A stretch of 61,357 bases of DNA from contig NZ_JAIKLE010000039.1 in the NCBI RefSeq assembly GCF_022267315.1, forward strand, positions 1 through 61,357, written 5' to 3'. Positions 53,727-61,357 of the stretch are shown here, in pieces. This DNA comes from Maribellus maritimus. GTDB lineage: Bacteria > Bacteroidota > Bacteroidia > Bacteroidales > Prolixibacteraceae. The position numbers and the translations under genes were made by a program. A model generated the notes under the pieces. It had not been told where the DNA came from. It saw only the letters and a program-made list of their open reading frames with translations, and searched no databases. Every line of letters begins with the position of its first letter. Positions within the stretch are counted from its first letter, which is position 1.

Positions 53727-53766
53727 AAAAGTTTGAATTTATCAGTTTATATTAAGTTTTACTTTT

Positions 53767-53803
53767 TTGATATTCGGTTGAAAAATATCAATAATCAAAA
53801 ATA
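53767..53803 (-). promoter_or_regulatory. Candidate rhaT promoter and overlapping palindromic operator
   Basis: TATTTTTG on the minus strand (complement of 53796-53803) matches the TAnnTTTG -7 box exactly. A TTTG lies 15 bases further upstream (complement of 53819-53822), slightly close for a -33 box. Immediately downstream, TTGATATT (53767-53774) and AATATCAA (53784-53791) form a perfect 8-bp inverted repeat with a nine-base spacer that covers the expected transcription start. A dimeric regulator bound there would repress; an AraC protein more often uses direct repeats. Confidence 0.5.
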
Positions 53804-53916
53804 GTTTTATAAACACTCCAAAACAATATTTAATTTGGCATATAATTTATACTTTTTGACACACTTTTTTACAAACTTTATTGTTTTGTTTTCTTTGAAT
53901 ATCGATTTTTGCAAAA

Positions 53917-54819
53917 ATGAAAAATAACTTTAAATATTTAACCACCGGCAGCGAAGATATTAACTGGGGAGTTTACATCAATGTTGCCGGGACTTCCTCT
54001 GTTAAACCAAATGAAGTCTATCCCTCGCTCAACCATCCATCTGGTTATTATTTTAATTGGGATGAAGGAAGAATTTTGAATGAATATCAAATCAATTACA
54101 TTACAGATGGAGAAGGAATTCTTGAAAACCGATATGGGACCTATACCGTAAAGCAGGGAAACCTTTTTATCATCTTTCCAAACGAGTGGCACCGCTACCG
54201 TCCGTTACAAAAAACCGGATGGGAAGAAAATTTTATCGGATTTGGTGGAGAAATAGCAGAAAAATTCATGTCGCACCCACTGTTTTCTCCAAAACAACCG
54301 GTAATTCGCACCGGCATAAGAGAAGAAATAATTGACAGCTATTTAAAAATCTTTGATTTTACTGAGAAAGAACAGCCGGGATATCAACTTATTGCTTCCG
54401 GAATGATTATAAAATTGTTGGGATACATTATTTCTTTTGAAAAACAAAAAGGATTTTCAGGAAAACGAATCGCGAAAGTTATTGAAGAAGTCCGCTTTTT
54501 AATGCGTCAAAATGTTTCAGGAGAATATAATCTTGAAGAACTTGCTCAACAACACAATGTTGGTTATTCCTATTTTCGAAAAATGTTTAAAAAATTCACA
54601 AGTATGTCTCCCGGGCAATACCATCTGCAACTTAAGCTAATGCGAGCAAAAGAGATGCTTATTTCAACCGATAAAAGCATAAAGGAAATAAGCAACGAAC
54701 TGGGGTTTCAATCCATTTATTACTTTAGTAATTTGTTTAAGAAAAAAGAAGGACTTAATCCTACACAATACCGAAAGAAAAATATTCTTGAAAATAAAAC
54801 TGAACTCCCCCTTCCATAA
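53917..54819 (+). CDS. AraC-family transcriptional regulator of the rhamnose locus
   Basis: The 300-residue regulator has an N-terminal cupin-like ligand-binding part (GEGILENRYGTYTVKQGNLFIIFPNEWHRYRP, near residues 65-95) and a C-terminal double helix-turn-helix from about residue 190: YNLEELAQQHNVGYSYFRKMFKKFTSMSPGQYHLQLKLMRAKEML, then KSIKEISNELGFQSIYYFSNLFKKKEGLNPTQYRKK. It is divergent from rhaT, which is the usual arrangement for a pathway regulator. Its ligand is inferred to be L-rhamnose or L-rhamnulose. A weak hairpin (CCCCCTT/AAGGGGG, 54807-54835) overlaps the end. Confidence 0.87.
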   Translation: MKNNFKYLTTGSEDINWGVYINVAGTSSVKPNEVYPSLNHPSGYYFNWDEGRILNEYQINYITDGEGILENRYGTYTVKQGNLFIIFPNEWHRYRPLQKTGWEENFIGFGGEIAEKFMSHPLFSPKQPVIRTGIREEIIDSYLKIFDFTEKEQPGYQLIASGMIIKLLGYIISFEKQKGFSGKRIAKVIEEVRFLMRQNVSGEYNLEELAQQHNVGYSYFRKMFKKFTSMSPGQYHLQLKLMRAKEMLISTDKSIKEISNELGFQSIYYFSNLFKKKEGLNPTQYRKKNILENKTELPLP

Positions 54820-55498
54820 AATCAAAGAAAGGGGGCAACTCTCTTCAAAGCTGCCCGTAATTGTATTAAGAAAGATAAAAAATAAGGGTTTGTCCGGTAA
54901 AATTAGAAAATTCTATTTTAAAAACAAATTTTTTAGAAGAAATAAAGACTACATTTGTATTGAAAATATGAGGCTATACAAGTGGAATTTGCTCCCTTTC
55001 CCTGTTATTTACATATTCAAGTTTAAACACCCCATTTAGAACAAAAGTTAGCTATTACAATAAAAAAGTAGAAACAAAATCACTTTTTTATCATAATAAC
55101 AATTAAAATACATGCAGATAATATTATTGATTTTTAAAATATTACGAGTGTTTACTCAAACAAAAAACTGATTCATTCAAAATAATAGGGGCTGCTCAAC
55201 TGCAACCCATACAATAACCAACTTTTCTTTTAACCTGCCTTCTCTGGTTAATATTTTAAAGTTATATTTTTAAAAATTTATCACCCTTTACTCCTCCCTT
55301 CATTAAATAAATAAATTATTAAACCCTAAAAATCAGCACTTTACACTAATAAAACCAGAGTTATAAACCCCAAAATCATCACTTTAAACAAGGCCAAAAA
55401 CACAAAACAAATAAAAAGACAATTGTAGTTTTTAAATTATACTATACGAATATTAAAAATATTTACTAAATTCGTATAATTATACAAAATTCAAAATA
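54820..55498. other. Long A+T-rich intergenic region
   Basis: Nearly 680 bases with no supported gene. An 83-codon frame at 54788-55039 overlaps the AraC gene, is basic and of low complexity, and I reject it. The region is strikingly A+T-rich and holds homopolymeric stretches but no clear repeat, RNA gene or mobile-element end. The last ~60 bases hold the TetR operator candidate. Its length and composition would suit an unrecognised regulatory RNA or a decayed gene. Confidence 0.45.
55443..55478. promoter_or_regulatory. Inverted repeat upstream of the tetR-type gene, candidate operator
   Basis: TATACGAAT (55443-55451) and ATTCGTATA (55470-55478) form a perfect 9-bp inverted repeat with an 18-base spacer, ending 20 bases before the ATG of the TetR-family gene. 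Autoregulation through such sites is usual in TetR-headed operons. The arms may be two half-sites or each part of a separate operator. Confidence 0.55.
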
Positions 55499-56095
55499 AT
55501 GATTAACGAGAATCCAAAATACCTAGACATTGTTAGCACAGCCCGAACACTTTTCTGGAAACATGGAATAAGCAGAGTAAGCGTAGAAGAAATATGCAGA
55601 GAATCGAGTGTTAGCAAGATGACTTTTTACCGTTTTTTCTCCAACAAAGTTGAATTAGGGAAAACCATCATCGATAATATCATTGATGAGTCCGTCCTAA
55701 AATACAGGAGCCTTATGAAACAGGATATTCCCTTTGAAGAAAAGATAAGGAAACAATTGCTTTTAAAATTTGAAGGGACCAAAGAAATCAATCCGGAATT
55801 TGTTAAAGATATTTATTCAAATAAAAAACTTGGCCTTCATCTTCACTGGCAAAAGCGTGCTGATGAATTTGCAAAAGAAGTACACAACGACTACATAAAA
55901 GCTCAAAATGAGGGTTTTATAAGAAAAGACCTGAACCTTGACTTTATGTTTTATTTCAGCTCCAAGTCTACTGATCTGTTGACAGATCCGCAGTTATTGA
56001 AAATGTATAGCAACATGCAGGATTTGATTATGGAATATGCCAACCTGTTTTTTTACGGAATATTTCCGCGGCACAATGAAAAAAGTATGCCTTAA
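55499..56095 (+). CDS. TetR/AcrR-family transcriptional regulator
   Basis: The 198-residue regulator has an N-terminal helix-turn-helix (ILFWKHGISRVSVEEICRESSVSKMTFYRFFSNKVELGKTIID at residues ~12-60; the FYRFFSNK block is characteristic) and a variable all-helical ligand domain. It heads the operon with the outer-membrane barrel, ABC transporter and LolA-like genes, overlapping the next gene by 20 bases, so it likely represses the operon and responds to a hydrophobic ligand. An inverted repeat lies just upstream. Confidence 0.88.
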   Translation: MINENPKYLDIVSTARTLFWKHGISRVSVEEICRESSVSKMTFYRFFSNKVELGKTIIDNIIDESVLKYRSLMKQDIPFEEKIRKQLLLKFEGTKEINPEFVKDIYSNKKLGLHLHWQKRADEFAKEVHNDYIKAQNEGFIRKDLNLDFMFYFSSKSTDLLTDPQLLKMYSNMQDLIMEYANLFFYGIFPRHNEKSMP

Positions 56096-57245
56096 ATTTT
56101 CATCCGGGACTTTCATGCTGCTTTTTTGTGTTTTGAACATTTCAGCACAGGAACATAAAGCAGAAATAAATGATTCGCTTTTATTCAAAGGCCAGTTTTC
56201 AGTATGGACACATTTTAATGGTAATAATACATTCCCTCTTTGGAGCGGTGCAAGATATATTCCGCAAGTAAATTATGAAATCAAAAATACCAAAGCGCAA
56301 CTAGTCGATTTTGAAGCCTCTGTAAATGTATACGGAAATATGGGATTAAATCCTTTTGATTCCATTAACACCTCGGGAAAAATAAAACCATACCGACTCT
56401 GGGCACGATACTCAACCCACCAACTGGAAATTCGGGCAGGCCTGCAAAAAATCAATTTTGGCTCGGCTTCGCTGCTTCGTCCGTTAATGTGGTTCGACCA
56501 GGTTGATCCACGTGATCCTCTTCGCTTAACCGATGGGGTTTGGGGAATTTTAGGTCGCTACTATTTTTTGAACAACGCCAATATTTGGCTGTGGGGTTTG
56601 TACGGAAATAATAAAACGAAAGGCTGGGAAATAATACCAACAGCAGAAAACAAACCTGAATTTGGCGGAAGATTTCAGGTTCCTGTTTCAAAAGGAGAGG
56701 CGGCATTTACTTATCATCACCGGTCAGCCGATAATTTTGGAATAGAAAGTTTTGACAACTATTACGAAAGTATTCCCGAAAACCGATTTGCTTTGGACAC
56801 CAAACTGGATGTAACCATCGGACTTTGGTTGGAAACCACCTGGATAAACAAAAACAAAAATTTGGGAATGTTCACCAACCAGGAAATTGTAAACATGGGA
56901 ATGGATTACACCTTTGGAATAGGAAACGGGTTGTATGTTGTTTATGAACAACTTGTAGCAGCCTACGATAAAAAGCCTTTCAATTTTGAAAATACGGTTA
57001 CGTTCTCATTGTTAAACATGACCTACCCTATCGGATTGTTCGATAATTTAAGTGCTATTGTTTATTACGACTGGACCAACAAATCGGCCTACAATTTTGT
57101 AAACTGGCAAAAACAGTTCAACAAAATCTCGCTCTATTTTATGGGTTATATCAATCCTAAAAAGTACAATATACCTACTCAGGGCTTAGGAGAAATGCTG
57201 TATGCCGGAAGTGGCATTCAGGTGATGCTGGTTTTTAATTATTAG
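56076..57245 (+). CDS. Outer-membrane beta-barrel protein of the LolCDE-like operon
   Basis: The 389-residue product has a signal peptide (MKKVCLKFSSGTFMLLFCVLNISAQ) and many alternating amphipathic strands with aromatic girdles (FSVWTHFNGNNTFPLWSG, FEASVNVYGNMGLN, LWARYSTHQLEIRAGLQKINFGSASLLRPLMWFDQVDPRDPLRLTDGVWG). It ends in a hydrophobic strand with terminal Tyr (IQVMLVFNY), as expected for a barrel. The INFG...DPRDP.RLTDG block recurs in outer-membrane proteins encoded beside LolA-like carriers (the DUF1302-like group, an assignment I hold loosely). The ATG at 56076 starts inside the end of the regulator gene; an in-frame ATG at 56037 is less likely. Confidence 0.72.
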   Translation: MKKVCLKFSSGTFMLLFCVLNISAQEHKAEINDSLLFKGQFSVWTHFNGNNTFPLWSGARYIPQVNYEIKNTKAQLVDFEASVNVYGNMGLNPFDSINTSGKIKPYRLWARYSTHQLEIRAGLQKINFGSASLLRPLMWFDQVDPRDPLRLTDGVWGILGRYYFLNNANIWLWGLYGNNKTKGWEIIPTAENKPEFGGRFQVPVSKGEAAFTYHHRSADNFGIESFDNYYESIPENRFALDTKLDVTIGLWLETTWINKNKNLGMFTNQEIVNMGMDYTFGIGNGLYVVYEQLVAAYDKKPFNFENTVTFSLLNMTYPIGLFDNLSAIVYYDWTNKSAYNFVNWQKQFNKISLYFMGYINPKKYNIPTQGLGEMLYAGSGIQVMLVFNY

Positions 57246-57294
57246 ATGTCAGACAAATAAGTTAAAAGTGAAATAAAACACAATAATCAACAAA

Positions 57295-57993
57295 ATGGAA
57301 AACACATCGATTATAAAAATTGAACATCTCACCAAATCCTTCCCCATGGGAAAATCAAAGTTCACCGCTTTGAAAGGTATTAATCTTACCTTTGGTGAAG
57401 GAGAATTTGCAGGACTGGTCGGGCCAAGTGGATCCGGAAAAACCACACTACTGAATATTGTTGGTTCGCTCGATGTACCTTCTTCAGGCGAGGCAAAAGT
57501 TTTAGGGGAGTCGATTGGCTCACTAACTGCCAAAGGAGCAGCACGACTGCGTAAAGAAAAGCTGGGCTTTATCTTTCAGAGCTACAATTTACTTGCAGTT
57601 CACAATGTTTTTGAAAATGTTGAATTCCCGCTGCTTCTGTTAAAATATACAGCAGCCGAACGAAAAAAGATGGTCATGGAAGCCCTGGACTGGGTTGGGC
57701 TCACCGACAAAGTAAAATCGAAACCGCCACAACTATCCGGCGGCGAATGTCAGCGGGTAGCCATTGCGCGCGCCATGGTAAAAAAACCGTCCATTGTTTT
57801 GGCCGATGAGCCAACCGCCAATCTCGACGCGGCAAATTCGCACAACATTCTGCAAACCATGGTTAAACTGAATGAAGAACTGAAAACCACCTTTTTGTTT
57901 GCTACGCACGACGAGAAAGTGATTAATTACCTCCGTCGGAAAATCTTCCTGAAAGATGGTAATGTGGACCAGGATGAAATTTCTACCAATTAA
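57295..57993 (+). CDS. ABC transporter ATPase, LolD/MacB type
   Basis: The 232-residue ATPase has Walker A GPSGSGKTT, Q-loop in FIFQSYNLLAVHNVFENVEFPL, signature LSGGECQRVAIARAM, Walker B IVLADEPTANLD and H-loop ATHDEKV. The QSYNLLAVHNV block and short length place it with LolD/MacB-type ATPases that drive lipid or lipoprotein release and mechanotransmission and do not move a substrate through a channel. It precedes two permease genes by 12 bases and shares their operon. Confidence 0.9.
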   Translation: MENTSIIKIEHLTKSFPMGKSKFTALKGINLTFGEGEFAGLVGPSGSGKTTLLNIVGSLDVPSSGEAKVLGESIGSLTAKGAARLRKEKLGFIFQSYNLLAVHNVFENVEFPLLLLKYTAAERKKMVMEALDWVGLTDKVKSKPPQLSGGECQRVAIARAMVKKPSIVLADEPTANLDAANSHNILQTMVKLNEELKTTFLFATHDEKVINYLRRKIFLKDGNVDQDEISTN

Positions 57994-58005
57994 AACTGAA
58001 TCAAA

Positions 58006-59181
58006 ATGAAACTTGCAATAAAACTGGCATACCGCAATCTCATAGGCGCTGGCTTAAGAACCTGGCTGAATGTAATTGTTTTGTCGTTTTCGTTTGTGGT
58101 GATTATTTGGATGAAGGGAATAATGGTTGGTTGGGATCACCAGGCAAAAACCGACATGAAAAACTGGGAAATTGGTGGCGGACAGTATTGGCAGGAAAAT
58201 TACGATCCATTCGATCCATTTACACTCTCCGAAAGTCATGCAGCAATTCCGGTATCGTTAAATGATGAAATTACAAACGGAGAAATTGTTCCGTCGCTGA
58301 TAGTAAGTGGCACTATTTATCCACAGGGACGAATGCAATCCGTCGCCATCGTAGGTATGAATCCGCACCAAAGTATTTTTATGCTGCCAACCGAAAAGCT
58401 GGACACAACCACTTCGGCAATTCCGGCTATCATTGGCTCGGTTTCATCACGAAACCTCAAATTGAATGTGGGTGACTATGTTACCATCCGCTGGCGAAAT
58501 GTAAATGGGATGTTTGATGCCACAGAGGTTGTTATTACCGGTATTTTCTCGTGTAATGTCCCATCGGTTGACGTAGGAAAAATCTACATCCCGCTGGAAA
58601 AACTCCGGGAAATGATGAGTCTGAAAGGGGAAGCTACTATTCTCACATTTAGGGAAGAACAGTCTGAACGACCTGAAATTACCGGATGGAGTTACAAAAA
58701 TACAGCAACACTAACCCAATCAGTGGATGAACTCATTCAAACCAAAACAGTAGGTCAATCCATTTTTTACGCCATCCTGCTGCTCCTGGCCATGCTCGCC
58801 ATTTTCGACACACAGGTCCTTTCCATTTTCAGAAGACAAAAAGAAATCGGAACCTACATTGCACTGGGCTACACCCGTAGAGAGGTAGTCGGGCTGTTTA
58901 CCGTTGAAGGCGCGATGCATTCCATTTTAGCTGCCATTGTTTCTGCCATATACGGATTACCGTTTTTAATCTGGATGGCAAAATCAGGATGGACCATGCC
59001 CATTGAAGCCAGTGAATTTGGGATGGCAATGGCGCAAACGCTCTACCCGGTATACAGCGCCGGACTGGTCATTTCGACAGTACTCATAATCGTGTTGGTG
59101 ACTACTGTGGTGAGTTACTGGCCTTCGAGAAAAATTGCAAAAATGAATCCAACGGAAGCTTTAAGGGGGAAATTACAATGA
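58006..59181 (+). CDS. FtsX/LolE-like ABC permease, first
   Basis: The 391-residue membrane protein has a helix near residues 20-40, a large periplasmic domain (residues ~45-250), and three helices in the C-terminal part (SIFYAILLLLAMLAIFDTQVL, then AMHSILAAIVSAIYGLPFLIW and GLVISTVLIIVLVTTVVSYW). The C-terminal FtsX block RRQKEIGTYIALGYTRREVVGLFTVEGA and the closing PSRKIAKMNPTEALRGK are classical of the MacB/LolCE family. It would form a heterodimer with the next permease. It overlaps that gene by four bases (ATGA). Confidence 0.9.
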   Translation: MKLAIKLAYRNLIGAGLRTWLNVIVLSFSFVVIIWMKGIMVGWDHQAKTDMKNWEIGGGQYWQENYDPFDPFTLSESHAAIPVSLNDEITNGEIVPSLIVSGTIYPQGRMQSVAIVGMNPHQSIFMLPTEKLDTTTSAIPAIIGSVSSRNLKLNVGDYVTIRWRNVNGMFDATEVVITGIFSCNVPSVDVGKIYIPLEKLREMMSLKGEATILTFREEQSERPEITGWSYKNTATLTQSVDELIQTKTVGQSIFYAILLLLAMLAIFDTQVLSIFRRQKEIGTYIALGYTRREVVGLFTVEGAMHSILAAIVSAIYGLPFLIWMAKSGWTMPIEASEFGMAMAQTLYPVYSAGLVISTVLIIVLVTTVVSYWPSRKIAKMNPTEALRGKLQ

Positions 59182-60452
59182 TAAAATTTCTTTTAAAAGG
59201 ATTACTACGGGATAAAAGCCGTAGCCGGTTACCGATAATCGTAGTTTCAATCGGTGTAATGTTGACCGTATTGTTACACGCCTATATCACTGGTTTTATG
59301 GGCGATACTATTGAACTGAATGCCCGGTTTACCAATGGCCATTTAAAGGTGATGACCAGGGCATATGCCGAAAATATGAATCAGGTTCCCAATGATTTAG
59401 CTTTACTGGATGTGGATGAGTTAATTACCGAATTAAATAAAGAATATCCGGATATTAAATGGACTCCGCGAATTCAGTTTGGCGGTTTGGTAGATGCGCC
59501 GGATGAAAATGGTGAAACAAAAGCACAGGGGCCAGCCATGGGATTGGGAATAGATTTCCAATCAGGACGTAGCGGCGAAGCAGAACGCCTGAACATCCAA
59601 AAGGCTTTGGTACGAGGAAATCTGATTCAACATCCGGGAGAAGCGTTGCTGAGTGAAATTTTCTCTGAAAAACTGGGTGTAACCCCGGGAGATGAAGTTA
59701 CGCTCATCGGTTCAACGATGAATGGCAGCATGACCATGTACAACTTTAAAATTGCCGGAACCGTAACTTTTGGTGCTGAAGCGCTTGACAGGGGCGCCAT
59801 CATTGTTGATTTGGAAGATGCACGAAACGCGCTGGACATGCAAAATGCAGCCGGTGAATTGATTGGCTTTTTGCCTGAGGGGCTATACGACGATGAAGAA
59901 GCCGTTCAAATTGCTAAAACTTTCAATGAAAAATACAAAAATGATAATGATGAATATGCACCGGTAATGCGAAGCCTTAGCCAGCAGGGAAGTATGGGAC
60001 AATACGTAGCACTCACAAAAGGATGGACTACATACATTTCAGCCATATTTATCATTGCAATGGCACTTGTTCTCTGGAATGCAGGATTACTGGGTGGCTT
60101 GCGCAGATATGGAGAGTTTGGCGTTCGGCTGGCTATGGGAGAAGAAAAAGGCCATGTTTACCGAACCCTGATTTTCGAATCTGTTTTTATTGGAATTGCC
60201 GGAACTGTGGTCGGAACGATTTTCGGACTCTTTTTTGCCTGGCTGATTCAAACTTATGGAATCGATATTTCAGGAATGGTAAAAGGAGGCGCCTTAATGA
60301 TGCCTTCCACCATTCGTGCAAGAATTACTCCTGTGGATTATTACGTGGGATTAATTCCCGGCTTGATCTCAACAGTGCTGGGTACCATGCTTGCAGGCAT
60401 TGGAATTTACAAACGTAAAACAGCGCAACTGTTTAAAGAACTGGAAGCCTAA
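59178..60452 (+). CDS. FtsX/LolE-like ABC permease, second
   Basis: The 424-residue membrane protein begins FLLKGLLRDKSRSRLPIIVVSIGVMLTVLLHAYITGFMGDTIE, a helix typical of LolE-type permeases, followed by a large periplasmic domain (~40-280) with HLKVMTRAYAEN and MDVLA-type segments. Three C-terminal helices include YISAIFIIAMALVLWNAGLLGGLRRYGEFGVRLAMGEEKGHVYRTLIFESVFIG. It has the same architecture as the upstream permease but low visible similarity. It overlaps the first permease gene by four bases, so equimolar synthesis is likely. Confidence 0.88.
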   Translation: MIKFLLKGLLRDKSRSRLPIIVVSIGVMLTVLLHAYITGFMGDTIELNARFTNGHLKVMTRAYAENMNQVPNDLALLDVDELITELNKEYPDIKWTPRIQFGGLVDAPDENGETKAQGPAMGLGIDFQSGRSGEAERLNIQKALVRGNLIQHPGEALLSEIFSEKLGVTPGDEVTLIGSTMNGSMTMYNFKIAGTVTFGAEALDRGAIIVDLEDARNALDMQNAAGELIGFLPEGLYDDEEAVQIAKTFNEKYKNDNDEYAPVMRSLSQQGSMGQYVALTKGWTTYISAIFIIAMALVLWNAGLLGGLRRYGEFGVRLAMGEEKGHVYRTLIFESVFIGIAGTVVGTIFGLFFAWLIQTYGIDISGMVKGGALMMPSTIRARITPVDYYVGLIPGLISTVLGTMLAGIGIYKRKTAQLFKELEA

Positions 60453-60532
60453 GTTAAAAGTAAAATATTGTAAATGGAAAATAGTAAGTAATTAAGAATT
60501 TTTATTAAACGAAACAGATTAAATTTTTCAAA

Positions 60533-61267
60533 ATGAAATCAATAATAACAGCCTGTTTAATCTTGATGACGACACTAATTTTTGCGCAACCAAACGCAGA
60601 TGAGATTCTGGACAGGGTGGATAAAAACATGTCGTCGGAAAACCGTGTTTTTGAATCGTCGATGACCATTCATGGAAAACGAAACAGCCGAACCATCATG
60701 TCAAAAACCTATTCTGTAGGCGATAAAAAATCATATACCGAATATTTATCTCCGGCACGGGAGCAGGGAACCAAAATGTTAAAACTGGAAGATCAATTGT
60801 GGATCTATTCTCCTTCTACTGACCGTACAATTCAGATTTCCGGGCACATGCTGCGGCAGTCAGTTATGGGCTCCGATCTCTCATACGAAGACATGATGGA
60901 CGATCGGAAACTTCAGGATGTTTATGATGCCAAAGTAACCGGAGAAGAAGAAATTGACGGCCGAAAAACCTGGATTCTCGAACTTTCGGCAAAAGTGGAA
61001 GATGTGGCTTACGCATCCCGAAAAGTCTGGATTGACATTGAACGTTATATTCCTTTAAAAGAGGAGCTGTTTGCCAAAAGCGGGCAACTGCTCAAACGCT
61101 CGACATTGAGCGATATACAGAAAATTGAAGGACGTTGGTTTCCTTCAACGGTAGTCTACAAAGACATGCTTAAACAAGGCGACGGAACAGAATTCAAAAT
61201 AACCAGCATTAAATTCAATCAGGAAATACCGGAATATATTTTTACCAAGGCTGCACTTAAGAAATAA
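60533..61267 (+). CDS. LolA-like outer-membrane lipoprotein-sorting protein
   Basis: The 244-residue product has a signal peptide (SIITACLILMTTLIFAQ) and the pattern of the LolA-like family (PF17131): ADEILDRVDKNMSSENRVFESSMTIHGKRNSRTIMSKTYSVGDKKSYTEYLSPAREQGTKMLKLEDQLWIYSP, then GSDLSYEDMMDDRKL, and a late half-barrel strand set. Such proteins fold as open half-barrels that carry hydrophobic molecules across the periplasm. As the last gene of the operon with ABC transporter and outer-membrane barrel genes, it is a natural soluble carrier between them. It begins 80 bases past the second permease gene. Confidence 0.88.
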   Translation: MKSIITACLILMTTLIFAQPNADEILDRVDKNMSSENRVFESSMTIHGKRNSRTIMSKTYSVGDKKSYTEYLSPAREQGTKMLKLEDQLWIYSPSTDRTIQISGHMLRQSVMGSDLSYEDMMDDRKLQDVYDAKVTGEEEIDGRKTWILELSAKVEDVAYASRKVWIDIERYIPLKEELFAKSGQLLKRSTLSDIQKIEGRWFPSTVVYKDMLKQGDGTEFKITSIKFNQEIPEYIFTKAALKK

Positions 61268-61357
61268 TACCATTTTAAATACAAAATGCCGCATTGAAAT
61301 TTTTTAGGTAGTGTTTGTTTCCGGTTATTGACATTATGGTTTCGGGTTGCATTTCTA

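Noticed and set aside
54788..55039. An 83-codon frame overlapping the AraC gene
   Set aside because: It is a basic, low-complexity translation of A+T-rich sequence with no recognisable domain.
1..61357. tRNA, rRNA, CRISPR array, prophage or transposase genes
   Set aside because: None seen by eye. A covariance search such as tRNAscan or Rfam was not possible, so small RNAs could be missed.

Overview
The window looks like chromosomal DNA of a polysaccharide-degrading bacterium of the phylum Bacteroidota. The evidence is SusC/SusD transport genes with an ECF sigma/FecR pair, a type IX secretion (Por) C-terminal domain, many lipoproteins, weak Shine-Dalgarno use, a TAnnTTTG-type -7 promoter box, and housekeeping proteins of Bacteroidota type. 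The mix of sulfatase, fucosidase, rhamnosidase and hexosaminidase genes would suit a marine or sediment Marinilabiliales/Prolixibacteraceae-like organism, but that rank is inference. I see no rRNA, tRNA, CRISPR array, transposase, integrase or phage gene.

Layout. 1-3.2 kb is an accessory stretch: two leftward genes (a redoxin-like lipoprotein and a FISUMP-domain secreted protein), each followed by a copy of a ~220 bp structured repeat, giving a cassette-like arrangement. 3.7-9.8 kb holds unlinked genes: a PQQ-type propeller, an aminotransferase, an outer-membrane barrel, a GroES-like protein, a secreted propeller, and a small protein with an internal duplication. 9.8-18.5 kb is a leftward glycan-uptake locus: ECF sigma, FecR, SusC, SusD, a terminator, then a sulfatase. 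A small secreted protein with repeated LELEDWM motifs follows, preceded by a strong ECF-type promoter. 19.4-24.3 kb is mostly housekeeping: map, an acyl-ACP thioesterase, a split ThrE-type exporter, miaA and cutC. 24.3-28.2 kb carries two glycosidases (GH29 fucosidase and GH20 hexosaminidase). 28.5-37.3 kb has a DUF2200 protein, an aldo/keto reductase, an Hsp20, trmD with an MpaA-like peptidase, an AddB-like nuclease and ggt.

37.3-42.7 kb is one tight leftward operon in which a type IX-secreted trypsin-like protease precedes a FecBCD-type importer (binding protein, permease, ATPase). Rightward from 42.9 kb come two small CxxCH haem-binding-domain proteins, a stand-alone archaeal-type threonyl-tRNA editing domain and a DEAD-box helicase.

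46.3-54.8 kb is an L-rhamnose utilisation locus: a divergent AraC regulator, then rhaT, rhaM, a GH78 rhamnosidase and rhaA, a terminator, then a two-domain class II aldolase whose second half has lost its metal ligands, and an RNase H-like gene. No rhamnulokinase is present. 55.5-61.3 kb is a TetR-headed operon with an outer-membrane barrel, an ABC ATPase, two FtsX/LolE-like permeases and a LolA-like carrier. It looks like a dedicated trans-envelope lipid or lipoprotein trafficking system. Most enzyme calls are firm at family level; substrates are mostly inferred.
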